Below are positions 28,791 through 36,292 of a stretch of 64,000 nt of DNA, piece after piece (within the stretch, counting starts at the first letter, position 1; every line of letters begins with the position of its first letter). Origin of the DNA: Rhizobiales bacterium IMCC20636 (lineage in GTDB: Bacteria; Pseudomonadota; Alphaproteobacteria; Rhizobiales; GCA-2746425); the NCBI GenBank assembly GCA_016865015.1, contig CP018226.1, forward strand, positions 4,433,001 through 4,497,000, written 5' to 3'. Position numbers and translations under genes: made by a program. The notes under the pieces were generated by a model, which ran no database searches, was not told the origin of the DNA, and saw only the letters and a program-made list of their open reading frames with translations.

Positions 28791-28825
28791 GTCCCCGCCC
28801 GGGGAAACTCCAACCGGGCGGGGAC
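28791..28825 (-). other. Perfect 12-bp stem-loop between tctC and tctB
   Basis: GTCCCCGCCCGG (28791-28802) and CCGGGCGGGGAC (28814-28825) form a perfect G+C-rich stem with an 11-nt loop. It sits in the 85-bp gap between the binding-protein and permease genes and is not followed by a T-run on the minus-strand transcript. It probably protects the tctC message from 3' decay or partly attenuates the rest of the operon. Confidence 0.6.
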
Positions 28826-28853
28826 ATGAGGTGTTTTCAGCAGATGATACTGG

Positions 28854-29837
28854 TCAAAGCATTCCTGCGGCTTCCATGACCTCGCAGATTGCGGTGTCCT
28901 CGGATTCGTGGAAGGCGCGCGCTTCCTCCGGGCCCATCCAGGTCTTGGCGAAGCCGCGACCATCCATGAACTCTGTGAACACGGCGCTGTCGAAAGCCGT
29001 GCGAACAGCGTTTGTCAACTTGTCACGCACATCATCAGAAAGGCCAGCAGGGGCACCAATCATGCGCCATGTTTGCGATGTCCAGTCCAGACCGACAGCT
29101 TCGTTCACGGTCGGTACATCCGGCAGACCCGAGAAACGCTCGGCCCCCATTGTAGCCAGTGGCCGGATACGCCCTGCCTTGATGAGTGGTGCCGCAGTCG
29201 AAAGTGGCGGTGTGACGAAGTCGATGGACCCCGATGCCGCGTCTTGCAACGATGGTCCGCCACCTTGTGATGGCACCCAGATCACCCGGCCTGGATCGAT
29301 ATCGGCTGCCACAAGCAGACCTGCCCAAGCGAGATGGTAGATGCTGCCTGTGCCTGAGCCCGAGGCGGTATATGTGCCTGGCGGGTTGTCGCGAATGGCC
29401 TGAAGCGCATCTTCCAACGATGTGAACTCAGACTCGGCGCTGACGCTGACAGCTGCCGGTTCAGTGTTTATCAGCGCGATGTGGGTAAACTTGCTGGCCG
29501 TAAGGTCGGTCAGACCCTGGCAAACAAGCTGACTGAGATCGACGTTGATCGTGCCGATTGTATATCCGTCCGGCGCAGCCGTTGCCATGGCCGTGTGTCC
29601 GATGATGCCCGAGCCGCCAGTGCGGTTCACAACATTTACCGGTTGGCCGAGCGGCCCTTCCATTGCGGCCGCAAGCGTGCGGGCCACAGTATCAGTTCCG
29701 CCACCGGCACCCCATGGCATGATCAATGTGATCGGACGTTCGGGCCATTCTTGCGCTGCCGCAGGCCCGGCAAGCAGTGCAGCCGACGCAATCAGCGCCG
29801 CTGCAAGTCCACTGCGAAATTCTGTCTTGGAAATCAT
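28854..29837 (-). CDS. Tripartite tricarboxylate transporter substrate-binding protein (TctC/Bug family)
   Basis: Periplasmic binding protein of 327 aa. The frame is open to 29894, but the ATG at 29837, preceded by AAAAGGGAGAG, starts a clear signal peptide (residues 1-28, cleavage after PAAA). Family motifs are EWPERPITLIMPWGAGGGTD directly after cleavage and the RTGGSGIIGHTAMATAAPDG region, the carboxylate-binding loops of Bug proteins. It is first in the ten-gene island operon, with its promoter in the 285-bp divergent region shared with the IclR regulator. Confidence 0.93.
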   Translation of the reverse strand: MISKTEFRSGLAAALIASAALLAGPAAAQEWPERPITLIMPWGAGGGTDTVARTLAAAMEGPLGQPVNVVNRTGGSGIIGHTAMATAAPDGYTIGTINVDLSQLVCQGLTDLTASKFTHIALINTEPAAVSVSAESEFTSLEDALQAIRDNPPGTYTASGSGTGSIYHLAWAGLLVAADIDPGRVIWVPSQGGGPSLQDAASGSIDFVTPPLSTAAPLIKAGRIRPLATMGAERFSGLPDVPTVNEAVGLDWTSQTWRMIGAPAGLSDDVRDKLTNAVRTAFDSAVFTEFMDGRGFAKTWMGPEEARAFHESEDTAICEVMEAAGML

Positions 29838-29894
29838 TCTTTCTCTCCCTTTTCGGTATTGGGCAATATAGGCCTGCCCATTGCGGTCCCTCAT

Positions 29895-30122
29895 GCCGCA
29901 AATCTAGTGCTAGGGGAGGAGACAGCGCCAAGTCAACATGTTTCTCATATATTCGTTTTGTTTTTCTCAATGTGAGAAAAATACTCGAAACGGCCCGCAT
30001 TTTAGCCTGTCTGACACGAAAATACGCCACCCAAGGTTCGAATTGCACGAGGTTATTTCGGAATCGGCATTGATTTTCTCACATAGAAGAATATTAATCT
30101 CTCCATGTCGAAAGGAAACCCC
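29895..30122. promoter_or_regulatory. Divergent tctC/IclR control region with TTTCTCA repeats
   Basis: The region contains a perfect inverted repeat TTTTTCTCA-ATG-TGAGAAAAA (29961-29981). Additional half-sites are GTTTCTCAT (29940-29948) and ATTTTCTCACAT (30072-30083). Their position between the operon and the divergent IclR gene makes them the likely IclR binding sites, though one could instead be a hairpin. A GTG start with AAAGGAAA defines the right edge. Confidence 0.5.
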
Positions 30123-30977
30123 GTGACTCAAGTCGATAAACCGGACAATCGCCGAGACGGCCACATCCAGTCTCTGGACCGTGCTTTCAGTGCATTGGAG
30201 GAAGTCGCGCGCCACCGCGACGGAATCACGCTTTCTGATCTGGGTCGTGCGGTCGGGCTGCATACCAGTACGCTTTATCACCTCACACGCACGCTTGTGT
30301 CGCTTGGCTATTTGCGCACCGGGCCAGATGACAAGCGCTACCGCATGGGACGCGGCATCTTTCAGCTCGCCGCGGCTTGTCTCGACGAGGCCGAGATCTG
30401 CGCCACTGCCAAGCCATTTCTGGAAAAGCTAGCGGGTCTGACGGGCGAAGCCACCCATTTCGCCATCTGGGAAGGCCGAAAAGCACTGATCCTGACGCGC
30501 CATACCGGCCCCAACGCACTCCAGATTAACGAGCGCGCCGGCACGCTCCGGCCGGTTTACTGCACCGCCATCGGCAAGGCGCTGCTTTCTGGCCTGACGC
30601 CGGCGGCCTATGACAGTCACGCCAGCGAGATCGTATTTGAGCCCTACACACCCAGCACGCTGAAGGATGCGCATGAGCTGCGCCTGCAGGTCCAGAAAGT
30701 ACAGCGCGACGGCATTGCCTTTGATGATTGTGAATTCAACGCTGAAGTTCGCTGCATGGCGGCAACCGTCCGTGATTTCACCGGCAATGTCATTGGTGCA
30801 ATCGGCTTTTCCGGTCCTGTCTGGAGAACGTCGTTGACGGACCTTGCCGAATACACCGAGGTGATCCGCTCGATTTCTACAGAATTGTCCGGTCAGTTCG
30901 GGTACCGCCCCGAGACCGTCCCATCCATCGATGACAAGACCCCAAAAAAACGGAGCACTTTACATGGCAAGTCCTGA
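30123..30977 (+). CDS. IclR family transcriptional regulator
   Basis: DNA-binding regulator of 284 aa using a GTG start at 30123 with AAAGGAAA upstream; an ATG at 30105 in the same frame lacks a good ribosome site. The N-terminal winged helix-turn-helix is about residues 15-75 (SLDRAFSALEEVARHRDGIT then LSDLGRAVGLHTSTLYHLTR). The C-terminal IclR effector domain has the GTLRPVYCTAIGKALLSGL motif and the DDCEFNAEVRCMAATV motif, the ligand pocket of the family. Divergent from the tctC operon and overlapping the SDR gene by 14 bp, it most likely controls the island pathway in response to its substrate. Confidence 0.93.
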   Translation: MTQVDKPDNRRDGHIQSLDRAFSALEEVARHRDGITLSDLGRAVGLHTSTLYHLTRTLVSLGYLRTGPDDKRYRMGRGIFQLAAACLDEAEICATAKPFLEKLAGLTGEATHFAIWEGRKALILTRHTGPNALQINERAGTLRPVYCTAIGKALLSGLTPAAYDSHASEIVFEPYTPSTLKDAHELRLQVQKVQRDGIAFDDCEFNAEVRCMAATVRDFTGNVIGAIGFSGPVWRTSLTDLAEYTEVIRSISTELSGQFGYRPETVPSIDDKTPKKRSTLHGKS

Positions 30978-31749
30978 CTTAGCGGGCCGCGCGGCCCTGA
31001 TCACCGGAGCAAGCAAGGGGATCGGGCGCGAGATCGCCCGCCGCCTGGCTGCGGACGGCTGTCGTGTCGCCCTCGCCGCCCGTGGCAGCGAAGGCTTGAC
31101 TGAGGCTGTTGCAGAAATCACAAAATTCGGCGGGGAAGCTCATGCCATTGCAGCGGATCTTGGCACCGAAGCCGGCTGCCGGACGGCGGCAGACGCGGCG
31201 CTTGCTGCGCTCGGATCACTGGATATTCTCGTCAACTGCGCCGGCGCAACCCGAGCGGGTACCTTCCCCGAGCAGCCGGATACAGACTGGATCGATGGCT
31301 TTGCCCTCAAGTTTCATGGCGCGGTGCGTCTCACCCGCCACCTCTGGCCGGCTCTGGTGTCTGCCAAGGGCACACTCATCAATATCGGCGGAGCCGCAGC
31401 CTATACGCCAGGCCCCGGTTTCATGGTTGGGGGCGCGGTGAACGCAGCGCTCGCACATTTCACCAAAGCACTCTCCAAACAGGGTGTGCGTGATGATGTA
31501 AACGTGAACATTCTGCACCCGGGCATGACCGAAACCGACCGGCTGGAAGAGCTGCTCATCCAGGAGGCCAAAGCCGAAGGCGTCGACATCGAAACCATCC
31601 GCAGCCGCAAAAGCGCCGAATCCGGCCTGCGCCGCCTTGGTCAGCCCGCAGACATCGCAGAGGCCGTTGCATTTCTGTGTTCTCCAAAAGCGCGGCATAT
31701 TCAGGGTGTGGGCATCGCCATCGATGGCGGCGCAACACCCGGGTTGTAG
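30964..31749 (+). CDS. Classical SDR-fold protein with non-canonical active site
   Basis: Short-chain dehydrogenase fold of 261 aa. The coenzyme motif TGASKGIG (residues 14-21) and the NCAGA motif are present. At the expected YxxxK position the sequence reads FMVGGAVNAALAHFTKAL, so the catalytic Tyr and Lys are replaced (Gly and Asn by alignment with YxxSKAAL). The C-terminal IDGGATPGL end is typical. It overlaps the IclR stop by 14 bp, so it is coupled to the regulator. It may be a divergent oxidoreductase subgroup using other residues or a non-oxidoreductase SDR. It ends 15 bp before the displaced tRNA fragment at the island boundary. Confidence 0.85.
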   Translation: MASPDLAGRAALITGASKGIGREIARRLAADGCRVALAARGSEGLTEAVAEITKFGGEAHAIAADLGTEAGCRTAADAALAALGSLDILVNCAGATRAGTFPEQPDTDWIDGFALKFHGAVRLTRHLWPALVSAKGTLINIGGAAAYTPGPGFMVGGAVNAALAHFTKALSKQGVRDDVNVNILHPGMTETDRLEELLIQEAKAEGVDIETIRSRKSAESGLRRLGQPADIAEAVAFLCSPKARHIQGVGIAIDGGATPGL

Positions 31750-31764
31750 GCAAAAAGCAGCGGC

Positions 31765-31802
31765 GGCAGTGATTACAGGTTCAAATCCTGTCGGGTGCAC
31801 CA
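31765..31802 (+). repeat. Displaced tRNA-Arg 3' fragment, att-like right boundary of the island
   Basis: Thirty-eight nucleotides matching the 3' half of tRNA-Arg: GGCAG (anticodon stem 3' strand), a T-arm with intact pairing (ACAGG/CCTGT around TTCAAAT), then CGGGTGCACCA. It differs from the intact gene at several positions and lacks the 5' half, so it is not a functional tRNA. Similarity to the tRNA locus continues about 20 bp past CCA. Confidence 0.8.
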
Positions 31803-31862
31803 TATCTTTCAATGGATTAGGTCGACCACACGCTTAGAGGATTTGCCGGCTGTGGTGTTTGC

Positions 31863-34800
31863 TCAGTGTTCTCTCTGCCGTTTGACACTGTCATATACTT
31901 TTCTAGCCAAATGTTTCTGGGTCAACTCTCTGAACGTCGCGTCAGTCATCACGCGCGATGCAATTTCCTCGTTCCCGTCCATCCGGTTGATGACCAAATC
32001 ATCGAGAGTTCTTGAGAAGAATGCTTCGAAATTGCTGAATTCGTTCGCAAACACGGCCTCGATAATCTTGCCGTCTTGCCCAGCCGTCGCTTCAATTTGG
32101 TCAAAGAAAAGTTGATCCGCTTTTGTAAAGTCGGTACCGAAGCGTTCGTTCAGCTTATCGACCAAGGATGAAAGACTGACCTCTTCATCCTTTCTTGCGG
32201 CTGTTCCGACGTCCGTGGGACCTTTCAGGGGATCAGCATCTCCCTCTGCCAAGCCAATAGAGCCGTCACTCATCTGTTGAACCCGATAGTACTGAAGTGC
32301 AACTTCATCGTCCAAAGAAAACGCGACTGCATCGTTCGGTGGTGGTAACTTTGTGAGCAAATTACGGGCAAAGGCATAGAATTTCTCAAGGTCGCTGTCT
32401 TGGTACGGAATTATCTGGGACAGAAACGAATATAGGTTCCGAAAAGCCGTGACTTGACCACGAAACTCCTCGCGTGCCGCCTCCTCTTGCTTCTTGAAGG
32501 CTTCAACACACGGGTCGAGTATCGCATTCATGCGCTTGTGGTCGCCGCCGGTGTGATCCCGCTTTTTCCCATACCAGACTGCCGAAAACGCTTGAACGTC
32601 GGCTTCAGTGAAAATCGCCCAGATCAATATCTGATGCTGCAAATCGTTCAATTTTTGAGGACTGGCGTTTTGACCAACTGGTGTGGCTTCGTAGTATGGC
32701 TTGAAAGCCTCGAAGATATCGCCTTCCTCGTTTGCAAAATCCAAAACGAAAGTACGTGTTTTCCCTTCAGCGCGTCGGTTGAGACGTGACAGCGTTTGCA
32801 CTGCCTGGACACCCGCAAGCTTCTTCACGACATACATGGTCTGCAACAAGGGCTGATCAAAACCTGTTTGATACTTCTCTGCAACAATCAAAACCCGATA
32901 GTTGTCCCCGCCAAATGTCTCCGGCAATGCCTTTTCTGAAAGCCCGTCATTGAGCCCCACTTCTGTGAAAGCGGACTCTGGAATGTCTGGATCTTCAACC
33001 GTCCCGGAGAACGCGACAAGAGATTTGATACCTGAATAGCCCTGCGCTCGGATATACTTATCAAAGGCAAGCTTGTACCTGACGGCTTCCAATCTAGAAC
33101 CGGTGACAACCATCGCTTTGGCTTTGCCCCCGATCTCGTGCATCACGCTGGTTCTGAAATGATCAATAATCAGTGCCACAACTTGCTCAATGTTGTGAGG
33201 ATGCAAATTCATAAACCGACTGAGCGCTTTGAGTGCCTTTTTGCGTGGAACAGATGGGTCGTTTTCAATCTCTTTCACAAGGCCAAAGAAGCGCTTGTAT
33301 GTCGTGTAGTTCTCCAAGACGTCCATGATAAAGCCTTCTTCGATTGCCTGGCGCATGGAGTACTCATGAAATGGTGAGGTTCCGCTGGGGCCAGGCTCAT
33401 CGAACAGTGCTTTTGTTTTAAATTTCGGGGTCGCTGTGAATGCAAAGAAACTCAGGTTCGGTTGCCTGGCTCTTTGCAATGTGTCCCGCAGCAACTCCCG
33501 TTTGGCATCTTCGGACAGGTCGCTATCTTCCTCGTCGCTCATTTGCGCGGCAATGGCTGCCTCAATGCCAGTCTTGTTCAACATGCCACGCAGTGCGCCG
33601 GCAGTCTCTCCACTTTGGGATGAATGGGCTTCATCAACAATCACTGCAAACCGCTTGTTCTTTGTGTCAATCGCAATGGCTTCACCCTTCTTTTCCAGTG
33701 TCGAAAGCGCCTGACTGATAAAGGGAAATTTCTGTATTGTTGTGATGATGATCGGGGTTCCGCCTGACAGCGCTTTTGCCAGCTGCTGTGTGTTCTCATC
33801 AATCTTTTCGACAACACCCGTTTTATGTTCAAACTGATAGATGGTTTCTTGCAACTGCTGATCCAGCACTGTGCGGTCAGTCACAACCACAACCGCATGA
33901 AAAACCTTGTCGTCCTGCGCATTGTGCAACCCAGATAGCCTGTGCGCCAACCATGCAATCGAATTCGACTTACCCGATCCGGCAGAATGCTGAATCAGAT
34001 AATTTCGCCCAGACCCGTTTTCCTTTGCGTGAGAAACCAGTTTTCTAACCGCATCAAGCTGATGGTAACGCGGGAAAATCATGGTCTCCTTGGTTACCGT
34101 CCTGGAACCTTTTTCGGTCGTGATCTTTCTGGTCTTCACTTCCAGGTGCATAAAGCGCTGAAGGATGTCGAGCAGGCTGTCGGCTGCCAACACCTCATCC
34201 CACAGGTAAGCGGACTTCCAGTTATCAGGTTCTGGCGGATTGCCTGCGCCGAAGTTGTGCCCCTTGTTGAAGGGAAGAAAAAACGTCTCCTTCCCACGCA
34301 ATTGGGTTGTCATCCACACCTCGTCGGGATCAACGGCAAAATGCACCAATGCACGTTTCTTGAAGTCAAATATTGGGTCTCTACCGTCACGATCTGTGCA
34401 ATATTGTTTAATCGCATCTTTGGCTGTCTGACCTGTCAGATGGTTTTTCAGTTCTGCCGTTGCCACAGGCAGGCCGTTAACAGCAATCGTCACATCCAGC
34501 ACGCACTTGCGGTGTTTGCCGTCGGGCTTTTTGGCGACAGAGGCAAAAGCAACCTGCCGAGTTATGGTCAGTCTGTTCCGCGCGTAAAGCGTGGCTGCAT
34601 CTGGATTGAGCCCGGAATTGGGTTGGAAATATGCAAGGCGCAGCGTCTTGCCATAACACTTGAACCCATGCCGAAGAACATGCAGCGTTCCCTTGCTGTT
34701 CAGCTCTTTAGCAAGACTATCGAGTACGACATTTTCCGTCTTGTCGGCCAGCAGCTTTTCCAACTGTTCCCAGCGCTGGCCCTGACTGGCCTTCAGAAAA

Positions 34801-34931
34801 GCGACAACTTCGGTCGGAAACAAAGCTAGTTCTTCATCGAAGTCGGCCGGATCGCCCTTTTTGTAGCCGCCCGATTTGATCAAACCATATTCAATGGCTT
34901 TCTCAAAATCGCTTTCTGTATGTCCTGCCAA
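31863..34931 (-). CDS. hsdR: Type I restriction enzyme, HsdR (restriction/translocase) subunit
   Basis: Motor and nuclease subunit of 1022 aa. The N-terminal PD-(D/E)XK nuclease shows Asp146 in CVLDVTIAVNG and Glu160-x-Lys162 in ATAELKNHLTG. The SF2 helicase core follows: motif I HSAGSGKS (315-322), motif II DEAH (433-436), motif III FAFTATPK and motif VI QTLSRLNRRAEG. The C-terminal helical region contacts HsdM/HsdS. The gene is last in the hsdM-hsdS-orf195-tir-hsdR unit, starting 2 bp after the tir stop. It has all motifs needed to cut unmodified DNA after ATP-driven translocation. Its codon use is A/T-richer than the flanking metabolic genes. Confidence 0.95.
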   Translation of the reverse strand: MAGHTESDFEKAIEYGLIKSGGYKKGDPADFDEELALFPTEVVAFLKASQGQRWEQLEKLLADKTENVVLDSLAKELNSKGTLHVLRHGFKCYGKTLRLAYFQPNSGLNPDAATLYARNRLTITRQVAFASVAKKPDGKHRKCVLDVTIAVNGLPVATAELKNHLTGQTAKDAIKQYCTDRDGRDPIFDFKKRALVHFAVDPDEVWMTTQLRGKETFFLPFNKGHNFGAGNPPEPDNWKSAYLWDEVLAADSLLDILQRFMHLEVKTRKITTEKGSRTVTKETMIFPRYHQLDAVRKLVSHAKENGSGRNYLIQHSAGSGKSNSIAWLAHRLSGLHNAQDDKVFHAVVVVTDRTVLDQQLQETIYQFEHKTGVVEKIDENTQQLAKALSGGTPIIITTIQKFPFISQALSTLEKKGEAIAIDTKNKRFAVIVDEAHSSQSGETAGALRGMLNKTGIEAAIAAQMSDEEDSDLSEDAKRELLRDTLQRARQPNLSFFAFTATPKFKTKALFDEPGPSGTSPFHEYSMRQAIEEGFIMDVLENYTTYKRFFGLVKEIENDPSVPRKKALKALSRFMNLHPHNIEQVVALIIDHFRTSVMHEIGGKAKAMVVTGSRLEAVRYKLAFDKYIRAQGYSGIKSLVAFSGTVEDPDIPESAFTEVGLNDGLSEKALPETFGGDNYRVLIVAEKYQTGFDQPLLQTMYVVKKLAGVQAVQTLSRLNRRAEGKTRTFVLDFANEEGDIFEAFKPYYEATPVGQNASPQKLNDLQHQILIWAIFTEADVQAFSAVWYGKKRDHTGGDHKRMNAILDPCVEAFKKQEEAAREEFRGQVTAFRNLYSFLSQIIPYQDSDLEKFYAFARNLLTKLPPPNDAVAFSLDDEVALQYYRVQQMSDGSIGLAEGDADPLKGPTDVGTAARKDEEVSLSSLVDKLNERFGTDFTKADQLFFDQIEATAGQDGKIIEAVFANEFSNFEAFFSRTLDDLVINRMDGNEEIASRVMTDATFRELTQKHLARKVYDSVKRQREH

Positions 34932-34933
34932 CG

Positions 34934-35656
34934 TTAAGCTCCAGCACCAGCAATTAGCTTATCGTCGATCTCGATTCCGGCACTTTTCATTCTCGTGGCG
35001 AGTCGAACCGCAACTTCTTTGACATGGTCATTGAACTCCAAACGCAACATTCCATCCACGTCGCTTGGGGTCTCCAAAGCGCCCTTTTTGAGTATCGCCA
35101 TTCTGCCCCGACCAAGCGAAGCAAGTATCATGCCCATTTCAAGCACGACGTTCTGTCTTGCTCTCGGCTGGCGCTGATCTTCTCCCGCAGCTTTTGAATA
35201 TCCAAAGTCGTCAGGTGTCATCAAAACAATTCCGAACGCAGCTTCGTTGTAAATCTGCTGCTCCAAAGCTTCTATTATGGTTTTGGACTCCCCATCGTTG
35301 TTCTGCAGAATATACGGATCCAAACCCAGCCGACGAAGGATTAATTCGAGTTGCTCAAGCGCAGGGGTGTCGTGTCCATGAACTACGAAAATTTTGGTCT
35401 TTTCACTTGGTGACGCGACTTTTCCTACAACTTCTACCGCAGCCCCTTCTTGGAAAATTGCTTCAAGTTCAGCCTTGAGCTCCGCTTTCCCCTGACACTG
35501 TATGGTCCCTGTGGCAGGCCAATAATTTAGAATTCCATTGCGCTGCGAACGAAACATATGCTTACCGTTAGCATCTTCCGACCATTTACCCTTGATGCCT
35601 GACGCCGTGACACGTGCCTTGAGAGCTTCAATACCTTCATGAAATTCCTTAGCCAT
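34934..35656 (-). CDS. TIR-like nucleotide-binding protein (PF10137/CAP12-type) embedded in type I RM operon
   Basis: Protein of 240 aa with two parts. Residues 1-75 form a small domain of unknown function (pattern NGKHMFRSQRNGILNYWPAT). Residues 85-220 form a TIR-like domain: KIFVVHGHD (88-96), a DPYILQNNDGES loop, VLMTPDDFG (144-152) and RQNVVLEMG (167-175), where Glu173 matches the catalytic Glu position of this family. Relatives serve as NAD-degrading effectors in CBASS/Pycsar-type anti-phage systems. Here no cyclase gene is seen; the neighbours are hsdR (2 bp downstream) and a putative PD-(D/E)XK gene (48 bp upstream). A backup abortive-infection role is inference. Confidence 0.85.
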   Translation of the reverse strand: MAKEFHEGIEALKARVTASGIKGKWSEDANGKHMFRSQRNGILNYWPATGTIQCQGKAELKAELEAIFQEGAAVEVVGKVASPSEKTKIFVVHGHDTPALEQLELILRRLGLDPYILQNNDGESKTIIEALEQQIYNEAAFGIVLMTPDDFGYSKAAGEDQRQPRARQNVVLEMGMILASLGRGRMAILKKGALETPSDVDGMLRLEFNDHVKEVAVRLATRMKSAGIEIDDKLIAGAGA

Positions 35657-35704
35657 CAGTAAAACCCTCTTTTCAAAACACTGTTCCCTTTGTTTTTATC
35701 ATAC

Positions 35705-36292
35705 CTACACCGTCTTGACCGAGTCGTTGTCGAGATCTTCCAGGTCCATGCCGTTAATGGTGTCGTAATGGTAATGGCGGATGGAACGTTCGCGGGCCAA
35801 GAACCTCTCCTCTGCATCCAGATAAACACCGGGATTTGTATTCTCTGTCAGTACGAATTGCTTGAGTTTTAATGGTTTGCTGTCGCCTGTGTATTGCTCA
35901 ATGATCTTGCGCAGGCAGGCGCACCAGTGAACGCCTGATTTCAACTGGGCCTTGATGGAATCAACATCCAAACTCTTGGTTTTGAACTCAAACAGATAAA
36001 TCATCATTTTTCGGTTGAAGCACTGAAACACGATAAAATCACAGCGTTTCGACCATTCCTTGCCGTTGTCATCAAGGAAACCGAACAACGGTCCTTTTTG
36101 ACCATCCAGCTTGATAGCAAAGGCCGAACCCCGATAACCTAGCTTGACGATCCGATCACTTTTCTTGGTTGCACCATCTTTGTAATACTTCTCTCTCAGA
36201 ATTATTTCACCACTGTCACCACGATGAACGATGTAATTGTCGCTAAGATACGCCTGAACGTGTTGGTAGTAACTGGCTGCGTCCAATGTCAT
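35705..36292 (-). CDS. Uncharacterised protein with PD-(D/E)XK-like core, embedded in RM operon
   Basis: Protein of 195 aa not recognised as a named family. It overlaps the hsdS stop by ATGA, so it is translationally coupled to hsdS. The central region resembles a PD-(D/E)XK nuclease core: Asp85 in KRCDFIVFQCF, then a beta strand with Glu102-x-Lys104 in LFEFKTKS, then a helix with Gln116. The C-terminus is acidic. No membrane segment or signal peptide is visible. It could be a nuclease partner, a restriction-associated specificity factor, or an inactive homologue. The motif spacing is plausible but not proof. Confidence 0.7.
   Translation of the reverse strand: MTLDAASYYQHVQAYLSDNYIVHRGDSGEIILREKYYKDGATKKSDRIVKLGYRGSAFAIKLDGQKGPLFGFLDDNGKEWSKRCDFIVFQCFNRKMMIYLFEFKTKSLDVDSIKAQLKSGVHWCACLRKIIEQYTGDSKPLKLKQFVLTENTNPGVYLDAEERFLARERSIRHYHYDTINGMDLEDLDNDSVKTV

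Noticed and set aside
31765..31802. A second tRNA-Arg gene
   Set aside because: Only the 3' strand of the anticodon stem, the T-arm and the acceptor 3' half are present; the 5' half is missing.
34934..35656. A complete CBASS or Pycsar system
   Set aside because: Only the TIR-like effector is present; no cyclase, E1/E2/JAB or other signalling gene was found in the surrounding 10 kb.
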